64,000 bases of DNA from CAVSWT01 sp963746735 (lineage in GTDB: Bacteria > Bacteroidota > Ignavibacteria > Ignavibacteriales > Ignavibacteriaceae), in NCBI GenBank assembly GCA_963746735.1, contig CAVVCO010000022.1, positions 93,292-157,291 on the forward strand, read 5' to 3'. Positions within the stretch are counted from its first letter, which is position 1. Each line of letters starts with the position of its first letter. Positions 28,977-38,707 of the stretch are shown here, one piece after another. The notes under the pieces were generated by a model. The model had not been told where the DNA came from and did no database searches. It was given only the letters and a program-made list of their open reading frames with translations. A program made the translations under genes and the position numbers.

Positions 28977-29188
28977 TATGATAAACAGAATATCTTAAAT
29001 GCAGCAATTAAATTATAATTATTCCTCTACCCTGTTTTAAAGTAAATTTAACTTTTAAAGAATATCTAACAAATTTTTATTTCCTATTGCTTTACAGCAA
29101 GAAGCTATTCAATCGTATATAACTATCATATTTAACTTATATACAGCTCGGAGCAACTAATTTTTGTTCTGCATCAAAGGAGGCATAA

Positions 29189-30517
29189 ATGCAGAGAAGC
29201 ATCGGATTTTGGCGTTCATGGGCGCTGGTTGTCGGGTCTACTATTGGAACCGGTATTTTTATGCTTCCAGCTGTTTTAGCGCCCTACGGCAGCTTGAGTC
29301 TTTTAGGATGGTTCTTTGCAGGCGGTGGAACATTATTCATTGCACTCACTTTAGGCTCACTAGCCCGGCGTATCCCTAAAGTGGGCGGGCCTTACGCCTA
29401 TACCCATGAAGCATTTGGTGATCTCCCCGCTTTTCTTGTCGGCTGGGGACACTGGGTTTCTTATTGCGTAGGTAACGCTGCCTTCGCTGTTACGTTTGTT
29501 GGATATTTTTCTTTCTTTGTTCCACAGGCTGCAGCGCAGCCGGTTTGGGGAGTTTTTACATCTTTATCTTTTATCTGGCTGCTGACAGGAATAAATGCAG
29601 CCGGTATAAAATCTGCAAGCATTGTGCAGGTTATAACTACTTTGCTTAAGCTCCTCCCTTTATTTCTAATTGCAGGCGGCGGGTTTTTATTGGGAGATTT
29701 TACAAGTGTTCCGGCAACTAACCCGACAAACCAGCCTCTTCCACTTATGATTGCCGGACTAATTATGCTGACTATGTGGGCATATGTCGGCATTGAGGCT
29801 GCCACAGTTCCAGCCGATGATGTAATTAAACCTGAAAAAAATATCCCCCGTTCGCTTATAGCAGGCACATTGACTATTACAATTATATATGTAATATCTA
29901 TTTACGGCATCATGGCGATAATGCCGGAAGCTAAGCTGGCGGCTTCCAAATCGCCGTTTGCTGATGCGGCTTCACTCATTATCGGGCATTGGGGCGCCGG
30001 ACTTGTTGCTATTGGAGCAATCATTTCCATAATTGGCGCAGCTAACGGCAGTTTTATTGTACTAGGTATGATACCTGAAGCTGCAGCGCGTGATAAATTA
30101 TTGCCTTCACAATTTGCAAAACGTAATAAATATGGTTCGCCTGCATTTTCCATTATTGTCTCAAGCATATTAGCATCTTTAATGATAGTTATGAATTACA
30201 CCAAAGGTTTTATTGCAGCATTTGAAATTTTAATTTTACTTGCAACATTAACCACCTTACTCCCCTATGCGGCTTCAGCCTTATCTGATCTAGTAATACA
30301 GAAGCGTGATGCTGCCGGCGGGAAAATGAACCGGAAGGCTGTAATAATCGCAGTAGGCGCATTAGGATTTTCGCTCTTTGCTATTATTGGCTCCGGTTTA
30401 GAAGCAGCATTATACGGATTGATTTTATTAGCTGCCGGCCTGCCCATTTATTATTGGGCTAAAAGAAAGTATACTGTAAGCAAGAAAATAACATTACCGG
30501 ATGCAGTGAAAGACTAA
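29189..30517 (+). CDS. APC-superfamily amino-acid permease (AdiC-like)
   Basis: 442 residues with about 12 transmembrane helices. The first helix has the APC hallmark 'VVGSTIGTGIFMLPAVLAPYG', followed by 'ARRIPKVGGPYAYTHEAFGDLPAFLVGWGHW' and 'MLTMWAYVGIEAATVPADDV', the arrangement of arginine/agmatine and other basic-amino-acid exchangers. The ATG follows an AAAGGAGG site. The gene is visibly richer in GC than its neighbours, especially at third positions, which suggests acquisition from another genome. It is flanked on both sides by copies of the same intergenic repeat. The substrate cannot be determined from sequence alone. Confidence 0.88.
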   Translation: MQRSIGFWRSWALVVGSTIGTGIFMLPAVLAPYGSLSLLGWFFAGGGTLFIALTLGSLARRIPKVGGPYAYTHEAFGDLPAFLVGWGHWVSYCVGNAAFAVTFVGYFSFFVPQAAAQPVWGVFTSLSFIWLLTGINAAGIKSASIVQVITTLLKLLPLFLIAGGGFLLGDFTSVPATNPTNQPLPLMIAGLIMLTMWAYVGIEAATVPADDVIKPEKNIPRSLIAGTLTITIIYVISIYGIMAIMPEAKLAASKSPFADAASLIIGHWGAGLVAIGAIISIIGAANGSFIVLGMIPEAAARDKLLPSQFAKRNKYGSPAFSIIVSSILASLMIVMNYTKGFIAAFEILILLATLTTLLPYAASALSDLVIQKRDAAGGKMNRKAVIIAVGALGFSLFAIIGSGLEAALYGLILLAAGLPIYYWAKRKYTVSKKITLPDAVKD

Positions 30518-30524
30518 ATATAAA

Positions 30525-30624
30525 AATGTATTTTAAATATCTTTTTATTACTTTCCTTTCGCTTATAATTAATTGAAGCCGCAATTACATTTACACGCAT
30601 TGACTATATAATAAGGGAAGCAAA
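30525..30624 (+). repeat. Dispersed intergenic repeat, copy 2 of 3
   Basis: Starts at the AATGTATT block eight bases after the permease stop and shares 'TTTCGCTT..AATTAATTGAAGCCGCAA' and 'ATAAGGGAAGCAAAC' with the other two copies. The first ~25 bases of the unit are missing. It lies 189 bases before the oxidoreductase gene. Confidence 0.65.
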
Positions 30625-30813
30625 CAATAAAGCAAAGAGTAGAAGATGGATAACTTAACTGTTAAATAAAAAACGATTACTACAAGAATTGCATAATAAC
30701 ATTCCTATTAGAAAACAATTTTTGCAGTACAATTATTAGTTAGGTTTTCGAACTTTATTTGAATGGACTATTAAAGATAATTACAGCATTAAAGAAAGAA
30801 AGGATAAGTCTTT

Positions 30814-31803
30814 ATGAAAGTAGTTGAATATACAAAATACGGTCCACCGGAAGTGCTTCAGCTTAAAGATATCACAAAGCCAATTCCTAAAGACAACGAA
30901 GTATTAATAAAAACTTATGCAACAACAGTAACAGCAACAGACTGCACATTTCGAAAAGGTGAACCCAAGTTTTCAAGATTATTCACAGGAATCACAAAAC
31001 CCAAAAACAAAACTCTTGGAAGTGAGTTTGCCGGAGAGATTGAAGCCGTCGGCAAGGATGTAAAACTATTTAAAGAAGGTGACAAAGTAGTTGGTACAAC
31101 TCCCGGGTATGGTTCTTACTCAGAGTATATATGTTTGCCTGTAGATAAATCAACTCTTGCAAATATTCATGCTGATAAAAGTTATGAAGAAGCAATTGCC
31201 TGTTGTGATGGTTTTTTGACTTCATTACCCTTCCTGCGTGATAAGGGAAAAATTCAGAAAGGGCAAAATATTCTTATCATTGGAGCTTCAGGAGGTATAG
31301 GATCTGCCGCAGTTCAGCTCGCTCACTACTTTGGTGCAGAAGTAACCGGGGTTTGCAGTACATCCGGCTTAGAATTAGTGAAGTCTATTGGTGCTGACAA
31401 AGTAATTGATTACACTAAAGAAGATTTTACTAAATCATGTGAAACATATAATATTATATTTGATTTAGTTGGTAAGACAACCTTTTCACAATGCAAAAAC
31501 GCACTAAAGAAAAACGGAAAATTTCTTCAGGCTGCTATTACGCTCAGCATTTTTCCTTCCGTTCTATGGACTGCAATGTTAAGCAAAAAGAAAGCGATGA
31601 TTATGGCAACAGGTTTAAGACCTCCGTCAGAAAGGACTAAAGATCTGAACTTCATAAATGAACTTCTGGAAAAAGGGAAAATAAAACCAGTCATTGATAG
31701 AAAATATCCGTTTGAACAATTAGCTGAAGCCCACAGGTATGTAGATAAAGGACATAAGAAGGGAAATGTTGTGATAACTTTGGAAAATATTAACAAAACC
31801 TAA
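30814..31803 (+). CDS. Zinc-independent medium-chain dehydrogenase/quinone oxidoreductase-like protein
   Basis: 329 residues. An N-terminal GroES-like domain ('YTKYGPPEVLQLKDITKPIPKDNEVLIK') and 'GSEFAGEIEAVGKDVKLFKEGDKVVG' are followed by a Rossmann domain with 'ILIIGASGGIGSAAVQLAHYFGAEVTGVCST', the NADPH-binding pattern. The catalytic-zinc cysteine and histidine of alcohol dehydrogenases are absent, as in quinone-reductase and alkenal/one reductases. It is a soluble NAD(P)H-dependent reductase of unsaturated carbonyls or quinones. The start follows an AGAAAGGA site. It lies between two copies of the dispersed repeat, and no operon partner is evident. Confidence 0.88.
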   Translation: MKVVEYTKYGPPEVLQLKDITKPIPKDNEVLIKTYATTVTATDCTFRKGEPKFSRLFTGITKPKNKTLGSEFAGEIEAVGKDVKLFKEGDKVVGTTPGYGSYSEYICLPVDKSTLANIHADKSYEEAIACCDGFLTSLPFLRDKGKIQKGQNILIIGASGGIGSAAVQLAHYFGAEVTGVCSTSGLELVKSIGADKVIDYTKEDFTKSCETYNIIFDLVGKTTFSQCKNALKKNGKFLQAAITLSIFPSVLWTAMLSKKKAMIMATGLRPPSERTKDLNFINELLEKGKIKPVIDRKYPFEQLAEAHRYVDKGHKKGNVVITLENINKT

Positions 31804-31847
31804 CGAGCTGCTCAAGGCGACAGCGATTTTGCTCTTGGCAATTTCAG

Positions 31848-31936
31848 GGGGTGAGATAAGAATAAGAATATGAGTAAATCCTAAAAAGTTTTCAATTATT
31901 GAAATTATTTTTCTCTTGAAATTTTTATCTCACCCC
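31848..31936. repeat. Long-armed inverted repeat (terminator or MITE-like)
   Basis: GGGGTGAGATAAGAAT at 31848-31863 pairs with ATTTTTATCTCACCCC at 31921-31936 (15 of 16 positions), with a 57-base AT-rich loop. It starts 45 bases after the oxidoreductase stop. The loop is too long for an ordinary terminator. Together with repeat copy 3 it makes up most of the 429-base gap. Confidence 0.5.
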
Positions 31937-32053
31937 ATAAAGGTTTATGGTTAGTCGTTTTTTATTTAGTTTTTACTTGTCTGCCTGTCGGAATTTAGAT
32001 CTTCGAGAGAGATATTTCTTATTTTTTTGCTGTAATTGTGTTCTCCAGTTAAT

Positions 32054-32173
32054 AATTAATCGTAATTATACCGATGTATTTTTACAAATTATTTATTACA
32101 TTCTTTTCGCTTAAATTTAATTGAAACTGCAATCGCATTTTTTTGCTGAGCCAGGATGAATAAGGGAAGCAAA
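32054..32173 (+). repeat. Dispersed intergenic repeat, copy 3 of 3
   Basis: The most complete copy, about 120 bp. It has the AATTAATCGTA-TTATACCGATGTATT opening, the central 'TTTAATTGAAACTGCAATCGCAT' and the closing 'GATGAATAAGGGAAGCAAA'. It ends 59 bases before the HEPN-like gene. Confidence 0.75.
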
Positions 32174-32232
32174 TAATTATTATCTGATTCTTTTTTATAA
32201 CTAAGTAAAATCTAAGAATTGCTAATATATTT

Positions 32233-32904
32233 ATGGCTCAAAAAATATCCTATATACCTATTACTCAGTGCTATTTAGAAATGGCTCGTAGTTTAAATTA
32301 TGCAAATGTCAGATATAACAATGAAGTAAAAGATGATAAAATAGATAGAGAATCTTCATTTACTTTTTCATTCGCTACACTAACTACAATATATAGTTAT
32401 TTGGCTGTAGAATCTTTTACTAACTTTCATTTACATGAATTATGGAAGTCTTCAAGATATAATCATCAACAAATCGAAGAACTTAATAAAACGCATCCAG
32501 AATTTAATGCGAAAGCATTATATGATGATTTTTATAAAGAATATGGAAAAGAAGATAATTTTGTTAAATTAAAAAATACTCAAGTCGGCAAGATGAAAGA
32601 AAAAATCAAAGTTCTATGTAAAGAGTTTAATTTCCCACAAATATATGAAAAAGAACCTAAACTTTGGCGAGAGTTTCTAGAATTACTTGAAAAGACGAGA
32701 GATTTCTTGGTTCATCCAAATCCTGCAGAAGATTTAATTCAAAAATATTGTAATCAACTAGTTAATACTGAAAAGCCATTTATAACTTTTCCAGATGTCG
32801 CTGCGAATATAATCAAACATTTTTATAATTCTAGTAATTCTAATCCACCAAGCTTTTTGGAGAAGAATGAATTATTTTTTATTTCTGAAATTGTAAAAAT
32901 GTGA
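32233..32904 (+). CDS. Hypothetical helical protein with a HEPN-like RX4H motif
   Basis: 223 residues, predicted almost entirely helical, with no signal peptide or membrane segment. Near residues 155-163 is 'LLEKTRDFLVHPNP', which contains R-x4-H in a helix followed by a Pro. This matches the active-site motif of HEPN ribonucleases, although the residue after Arg is Asp instead of the more usual Asn. HEPN proteins act in toxin-antitoxin, abortive infection and RNA processing. No nucleotidyltransferase (MNT) or other antitoxin partner is adjacent. The call rests on one motif and fold impression. Confidence 0.45.
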   Translation: MAQKISYIPITQCYLEMARSLNYANVRYNNEVKDDKIDRESSFTFSFATLTTIYSYLAVESFTNFHLHELWKSSRYNHQQIEELNKTHPEFNAKALYDDFYKEYGKEDNFVKLKNTQVGKMKEKIKVLCKEFNFPQIYEKEPKLWREFLELLEKTRDFLVHPNPAEDLIQKYCNQLVNTEKPFITFPDVAANIIKHFYNSSNSNPPSFLEKNELFFISEIVKM

Positions 32905-33302
32905 AAACATTTATTACAAATAAATCAATCATCACAAATTCATTTTATTACTTTTTAATTATAAAAAGTGCAGCTTCTTTCCATTTCCCACTGCGCAATC
33001 CATTTCTCACTTCATTATTTATAATTAACCCTCATTTCTAAATAAAGCAGAATTTGTGTGAATTTGATTTCACACTCCACAAAAACAAAAACTTAGAATA
33101 GCTTCTGTTTTCGTACTTTTATTAAATGGCATAAATATTTACTAATAAAATCAGTTCTTGTAAATATTGGATTGGTCATTTGGAGCGAAAAAGATTTCTC
33201 AGTCGAGGACCTACCTGCCGGTAGGCAGGCTCCCTCGAAATGACAATACACACTAAACAGTATTTACTTGAAAGATAAAAACCAAAAACTTCTATATCTG
33301 AT
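32905..33302. other. 398-base gene-free stretch upstream of the respiratory operon
   Basis: It contains the palindromic element described below and AT-rich sequence likely to include the promoter for the Rieske operon. I see no coding region; the leftward open frame over this stretch is formed by the palindrome and the start of the Rieske gene. Confidence 0.5.
33192..33245. repeat. Nested palindromic intergenic repeat (GAGAAATCT...TCATTTCGAGG type)
   Basis: The outer arms TCGAGG and CCTCGA enclose a perfect inner palindrome CCTACC-TGCC-GGTAGG. One side reads AGATTTCTC and the other CGAAATGACA. Sequences of the form 'TCATTTCGAG...GAGAAATCT' are a familiar dispersed class in Bacteroidota intergenic DNA. 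It lies 57 bases before the Rieske start and would form a strong hairpin in any transcript crossing it. Confidence 0.6.
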
Positions 33303-33761
33303 ATGAATACAAATATTGAAGATCCAAAAAAAATCAAACGGAGAGATTTCCTAAATAAAGTTCTTAAAGGCGGGTTCCTCGCCTGGCTGATTGCCATCCT
33401 TTATCCAATCTTTAATTACCTCGAACCTCCTAAAGCAAAGGAATTAAAAATCTCGCAGCTTAATATCGGCAAGACAGAAGACATGGCTAAGGACAGCGGC
33501 AAGATTGTAAAGTTCGGCAGCAAGCCGGTAATAGTAATAAGAAAAGCTGATGGAAATTATATTGCTTTCAGCGCTGTGTGCACACATTTAAGCTGCATCG
33601 TTCAATACAGAAAAGATTTTGGACAAATATACTGCGCCTGCCATAACGGGAAATATGATTTAAATGGGAAAAATATCAGCGGCCCTCCTCCCGCCCCGCT
33701 TGATAAATATAATGTAGCTATTAAAAAAGATGATGTATTCATCTATAAAGATACAGGCTGA
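33303..33761 (+). CDS. Rieske iron-sulfur protein of a cytochrome bc-type complex
   Basis: 152 residues. There is a cytoplasmic twin-arginine signal ('KRRDFLNKVLKGG') and an N-terminal membrane helix (about 22-40). The Rieske domain has box I C93-T-H95-L-S-C98 and box II C111-A-C113-H114, supplying two Cys and two His [2Fe-2S] ligands and the disulfide pair, plus the 'GPPPAPLDKY' proline loop. It accepts electrons from quinol in a bc complex and passes them to a cytochrome c. The cytochrome b gene begins two bases after the stop and a multihaem cytochrome c follows, so this is the first gene of a three-gene respiratory operon. Confidence 0.93.
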   Translation: MNTNIEDPKKIKRRDFLNKVLKGGFLAWLIAILYPIFNYLEPPKAKELKISQLNIGKTEDMAKDSGKIVKFGSKPVIVIRKADGNYIAFSAVCTHLSCIVQYRKDFGQIYCACHNGKYDLNGKNISGPPPAPLDKYNVAIKKDDVFIYKDTG

Positions 33762-33763
33762 TA

Positions 33764-34868
33764 ATGGAAGAAGTAACAGCAAAAGAAACATCAAGAAAAA
33801 ATAAAATTTATTCCTGGCTGGATAAAAGATACCAGGTAAAAAAGCTTGAAGAGTTTGCTAAAAAGAAATCCGTTCCGCAGTTCAGGGAAACTATCTGGTA
33901 TTATTTCGGCGGAATAGCTCTGCTGCTTTTTATCGTACAGGTTGTTACCGGGATTTTATTATTAATGTATTACAAAGGCACCGAAGACCTGGCATTTGAA
34001 AGTGTGCAGTTTATAAGTACAAAAATAAATTTCGGCTGGCTGATAAGATCGGTTCATAGCTGGTCGGCAAACTTAATGATACTTGCTGTATATCATTCAC
34101 ATGTTTTCCGTTTACTTTTTAAAAGCATTCAGAGAACCTAGAGAGCTTAACCTGGTATTCCGGAATATTTCTTTTATTCTTGTCTCTTGGATTCGGCTTC
34201 AGTGGTTATCTTTTACCATGGAACACACTTGCTTTCTTTGCTACAAAAGTCGGGACGGATATAGCAGGCCAGCTTCCGGTTGTTGGTGAATTCATACTAA
34301 AACTATTAAGAGGCGGAGATGATGTAACAGGCGCAACTCTTTCACGCTTCTTTGGATTTCATGTAGCAATCTTCCGGGAATTTTTGTAATTGTTCTTTCT
34401 ATTCATCTTCTGCTTATCCAACGACAGGGCATTGCAGAACCGGACGAATGGAAATTAAGTAACAGCAGTGAGAAAAAGAGCATACCTTTCTTCCCGAATT
34501 TTGTTTTAAGAGAGCTGCTTATATGGTTAATCGTAATTAATATTTTAGCAATACTTGCAGTGTATTTCCCATGGGAATTAGGAAATAAAGCTGATCCGTT
34601 TTCATCTGCACCAATTGGAATAAGGCCGGAATGGTATTTCCTGGGAATGTTCCAGATATTGAAATTACTTCCGGGGAAAATGCTATTTATAAGCGGCGAA
34701 CTTTTCGGAATCATTATGTTTGGCGTTGGTATTACACTTTGGGCTTTAGTCCCCTTCTGGGATAGAAGAACCAAAGCAGGCATCAGGAATAAATTAATAA
34801 ATTACATCGGCATCTTCATTCTAATCTTCTTTATCATTTTTACAATTTTAGGATATACTCTCGATTAG
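33764..34868 (+). CDS. Cytochrome b subunit of the bc-type complex, interrupted by three frameshifts
   Basis: The reconstructed protein is about 368 residues and fuses the b6-like half and the subunit-IV-like half. The first haem-ligand helices have 'LIRSVHSWSANLMILAVYHSHVFR'; the second set is 'RFFGFHVAIF' and 'LSIHLLLIQ'. The C-terminal half has the quinol-site motif 'PEWYFLGMFQ'. Frame changes are near 34110 (one base gained or two lost), near 34147 (an extra A in CTTAACC) and near 34375 (a missing C in TTCCGGG). Each falls in conserved sequence that resumes in another frame. Such a core respiratory gene is unlikely to be dead while its neighbours are intact, so assembly error is the preferred explanation. 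Confidence 0.88.
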
Positions 34869-34880
34869 AGGTTTAACTAA

Positions 34881-36351
34881 ATGAAATATATAAAAATAGT
34901 TTTTTTGATTTTTCTTTTTTGTGCTTTTAACTCATTGGTATTTCCGCAAAGCAGTAAATTAGAAAATGATCAATGCATTGAATGTCATTCTGCCGTAGGC
35001 GAAGTAGCGGATTTATATAAAACAGATGTTCATTATTCTTATGGAATTTCCTGCGCAGGCTGTCATGGCGGCGATTCAAAAGCTGAAGACCAGGATATAG
35101 CGATGAGTAAAGCAAACGGGTTTATTGGAGCGCCTGCTAAAAAAGATAGATACCTGGTTTGCATTAGATGTCATAATGATCAAAAAATTATGGATTCTTA
35201 TGGCTACAAAAAAACAGCTAACCAATATGAACTTTTAAAAAGCTCAGTTCACTTTCAGCAATCTTACAACAATGAAGGGCCGATTGCTGATTGCGTTACC
35301 TGCCATGGCGTTCATAAAATTGTAAAAGTAACAAATCCTAAATCGCCTGTTTATCCGACTAATATTGTTGCACTTTGCGGAGGCTGCCACAGCAATGCAT
35401 CATTTATGAAACTCTACAATCCGGCACTCCCGGTTGACCAGGTAGTAAAATATAAAACCAGTATTCATGGAATAAAAAATTCAAAAGGCGATATTAACGT
35501 TGCTGAATGTGCAAGTTGTCATGGGAGCCACGGAATAAGAGCAGTAAAAGATCCGTTCTCAAATGTTTATGCAACTAATATTCCAAAAGTCTGTTCGTCA
35601 TGCCACAGTGATAAAGAGAAAATGGCTCAATATAAAATTCCAACTGATCAATACAGCTTATATGTTAAAAGCGTTCATGGAGTTGCGCTTCTTGAAAAAG
35701 GAGACTTAGGTGCACCATCATGCAACGATTGTCATGGTAATCATGGTGCAGTTCCTCCGGGTGTTGAATCAATTTCAAAAGTCTGCGGAAGCTGCCATAC
35801 TTTAAATATGGAGCTCTTTGAAAAGAGCGTTCACAAACAGGCATTTGATAAAGAAAATTTACCGGAGTGCGAAACTTGTCACGGCAACCACGGAATAAAA
35901 CCCGCAACCGATGAATTACTTGGTGTAGGACAAAACTCCGCTTGTATTAAGTGCCACAAGCAAGGTGACAATGGTTATAAAATTGCGGCCAATATGAAAA
36001 GTCTGGTTGACAGTTTAAAGCTTGAAGAAACGAAAGCAAAAAATACACTTGACGATGCAAATCAAAAAGGAATGGATGTATCGGATGCGCAGTATTCATT
36101 AAAAGATATAAGGCAAATATTAATTCAAACAAGGACAACACTGCACAGCTTTGACGAGAAGAAATTTGATAATGAAATTAAATCAGGGTTTGAAATTACA
36201 AAAGGTGCAAATGCTAGAAGGCGTCAGCGCAATTGATGATTATTATTTCAGAAGAAAAGGTTTTGCCGTTTCAACATTGATAGTAACTCTGCTGGTTATA
36301 GGATTGTATTTCAAGATAAGAAGGCTTGAGAAGAAAGACGAAGAAAGTTAA
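34881..36351 (+). CDS. Eleven-haem cytochrome c with C-terminal membrane anchor, one frameshift
   Basis: A signal peptide (about 1-22) is followed by eleven CxxCH motifs, for example 'CIECH', 'CAGCH', 'CIRCH', 'CVTCH' and 'CGGCH', many in 'C..CHG.HG' settings. His residues between the motifs can serve as distal ligands. After the last motif comes a helical stretch of about 75 residues. Near 36213 the frame shifts; the other frame carries 'VSAIDDYYFRRKGFAVSTLIVTLLVIGLYFKIRR', a C-terminal transmembrane anchor, to the stop at 36351. It is located 12 bases after cytochrome b. It probably replaces the cytochrome c1 of a normal bc1 complex as the electron acceptor on the outer side of the membrane. 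Confidence 0.88.
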
Positions 36352-36383
36352 AAAAGTGAATCAAGTTGACTACCTAAGAATAA

Positions 36384-36488
36384 AACTGTTAAAACAGTTA
36401 AATATTTAATTTTTTAGTTCTCATTAACACCGGGATTAATCCCGGTGTTAACCTAAAAAGTAGAATAAAAAAACCGTTTCAACGGTTT
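36384..36488. repeat. Cluster of three palindromes (REP-like), also likely terminator of the cytochrome operon
   Basis: AACTGTT-AA-AACAGTT, the 28-base perfect palindrome TTAACACCGGGATTAATCCCGGTGTTAA at 36424-36451 (here given only as a pattern of arms TTAACACCGGGATT and complement), and AAACCGTTTCAACGGTTT follow one another. The CCGG-containing palindrome next to a 'AACCGTTTCAACGGTTTATTCC' block resembles REP-like intergenic elements common in Bacteroidota. The first hairpins, followed by T-runs, can also terminate the respiratory operon. Confidence 0.6.
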
Positions 36489-36588
36489 ATTCCGAATGGC
36501 AATCAACTTAGGTAAGTAATTAAAAAAATCATTCATCTCTCCTTATCACTGAATGATTAATAATTTAATATTATTAAGAGGTGCAGTA

Positions 36589-38233
36589 ATGAATGAAAAC
36601 ACAGAAACAACCGGCAGCCAGGACAATACAGAGCTTATAAAAAATCTTCAGGCAAGATTAACCCAGCTTGAAAATCAATTAAGCCATCCGGCAATTCCTC
36701 AAGAAATTGAAGAAGAAAAAGTATTATTGAACGTTCCTAATAAAGATGGAGACGAATTTGAATTCAGGATCACTGAATTCTGGCTGCCCAAAATTGGAAT
36801 TTTTATTTTTATAATTGGATGCATTTTCAGCCTGACACTTCCCTTTGAAGGAATCAGCGCGGTTATTCCATCCATTTGCGGATACGTATTAGCATTAGGG
36901 ATTTTGTATTTAGGATTTTATAGTAAAAAATCTTTTGCTCAATTATCAGGTTATTTTATCGGCGGCAGTGCCGCAATTGCTTACTTATCAACTTTAAGAT
37001 TGTATTTTTTTGGTTCGCAGCATGTATTCAGCAGCTGGGTTGTTGAGCTCATTGGTTTGCTGTTTGTAGTATCAACAACATTATGGTATGCGGTAAAAAA
37101 TAAATCTGTTTACATAGCAATATTAGGAATATTCCTGGGATATTTTACTGCAATGACCATTGAAAACTTCTATCTTTTTTTCATTGCAATATTAGCTACA
37201 TCTTCTTTTTCTGTTTATTTATTTTTAAAAAATAAATGGCAGAGCCAATTGGTCTTTGCAATTGTATTGGCTTACCTGACGCATTTCCTCTGGTTTGTTT
37301 ACAACCCGTTTTTTGAAACAACTTATCCCCTATTAAAAAATGAAGTCAATTTAATTTTTATTATTTGTTATAATTTGATTTTTGCAATTGCAATACTTAA
37401 TAGAGAAAGAAAATAAATCGGAAGAATTTTTGGATATAACCAGTTCTCTTCTGAACTGTGCAGCCGGTTATGGATTATTTTTAATAATCACATTACTAAA
37501 TTCTGCACCTCAATTCGGGATATTTCATTTTACTGCTTCTATAGCATTCTTAACAGTTGCCATTCTTTTTTGGGTAAAAGAAAAAAGTTTATTCTCAACT
37601 TTTATTTACGCCATGACTGGTTACGCTGCAATAAGTGTTGCAATAATTTATCAGTTCGATAAACCATGGAATATGATTTTACTTTGCTGGCAAAGTATAT
37701 TGGTTCTTTCAACAGCAATTTGGTTTAAATCTAAATTTATAATCATAGCAAATTTCATAATCTTTTTTATTGTGCTGATATCATACCTTGCAAATTATTT
37801 TTCATTGCAGACAGAAGCCATAAGCTTCGGCTTAGCAGCTTTAATAAGTGCAAGATTATTAAACTGGCAGAAAGATAGGTTGGAGTTAAAAACCGATCAG
37901 ATGAGAAATGCTTATTTGATAATAGCACTTTTCTGGATCCCTTATGTATTTTATTGTGTTCTTCCAAATGTATACACAGGATTAGCTCTTCTTGTATTGG
38001 CATTAGTTTATTTCGGTATGAGTAAATTATTGAAAAATCTTAAATACAGGCTGATGGCAGTAATGACATTGCTTATCACGGTATTTTATTTAATGGTTTT
38101 TGGAATTACAAATCCTGAAATAACCTATAAGATAATTTCATTTCTTGCAGCAGGTATTGTTTTGATTATAACATCTGCCGCATTCAGCAGGATAAAAGCC
38201 AGAACAAAAAGTGAAGTAAAACTAAAAACGTAA
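36589..38233 (+). CDS. DUF2339 polytopic membrane protein, one frameshift
   Basis: About 548 residues after joining two frames. The ATG at 36589 is preferred over an in-frame one 36 bases earlier because it has an AGAGGTG ribosome-binding site. A coiled-coil N-terminus ('LIKNLQARLTQLENQLS') is followed by an acidic region and then 'FRITEFWLPKIGIFIFIIG', the entry of the DUF2339 membrane domain with more than 12 hydrophobic helices. The frame changes near 37405 (an extra base in an A-rich run); helices continue in the new frame. Function of the family is unknown. It stands after the bc-type operon but is separated from it by palindromes. Confidence 0.8.
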
Positions 38234-38324
38234 AAATTAATTAATAAAATATAGTTCTGTTGCTGCATCAAAATACATGATTTTGAACTAAAGTTTTATA
38301 ATCTCTATTTAATAAGTAAAGCTA

Positions 38325-38412
38325 TTTACATTTTTAGTGCAGCTTCCGTTTACTGTTCGAATTAAGTACATACTTGAAGTAATATCCGATGCATTACAAT
38401 TGTGAAAGAGAA
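38325..38412 (-). pseudogene. Remnant of a T9SS C-terminal sorting domain
   Basis: On the leftward strand the sequence reads 'NCNASDITSSMYLIRTVNGSCTKNV', which aligns with the final part of T9SS domains such as 'NWNASNLPSGMYLIRTISGSYVKTV' of the C39-like gene in this window. No upstream coding part, signal peptide or terminal stop arrangement survives. It marks a deleted secreted-protein gene in the 474-base gap between DUF2339 and DUF2914. Confidence 0.6.
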
Positions 38413-38707
38413 GTCTTACCAAACTTTATGAATATAATTAGTCTTTTCAAACAAGGTTTAATTTAACTAAGTCGACCGAAATCACACCAGCATCAAGATC
38501 AGAAGATGAGTTGATGTTTTTTAAAAAACATTTCTTTACTTTTTCTTCAAGAATTTTTCCAAATATTCACTCAAAAAAAATATTTTATAAACATTATTAA
38601 GAATTAATTAAAAGTTATAAATTAAATAACAATAGAATTAATCTATCAAATTACAATGTTGTTATTAGTTGTGTGGATTATTTAACAAAATAAATTGAGG
38701 TGTGATT

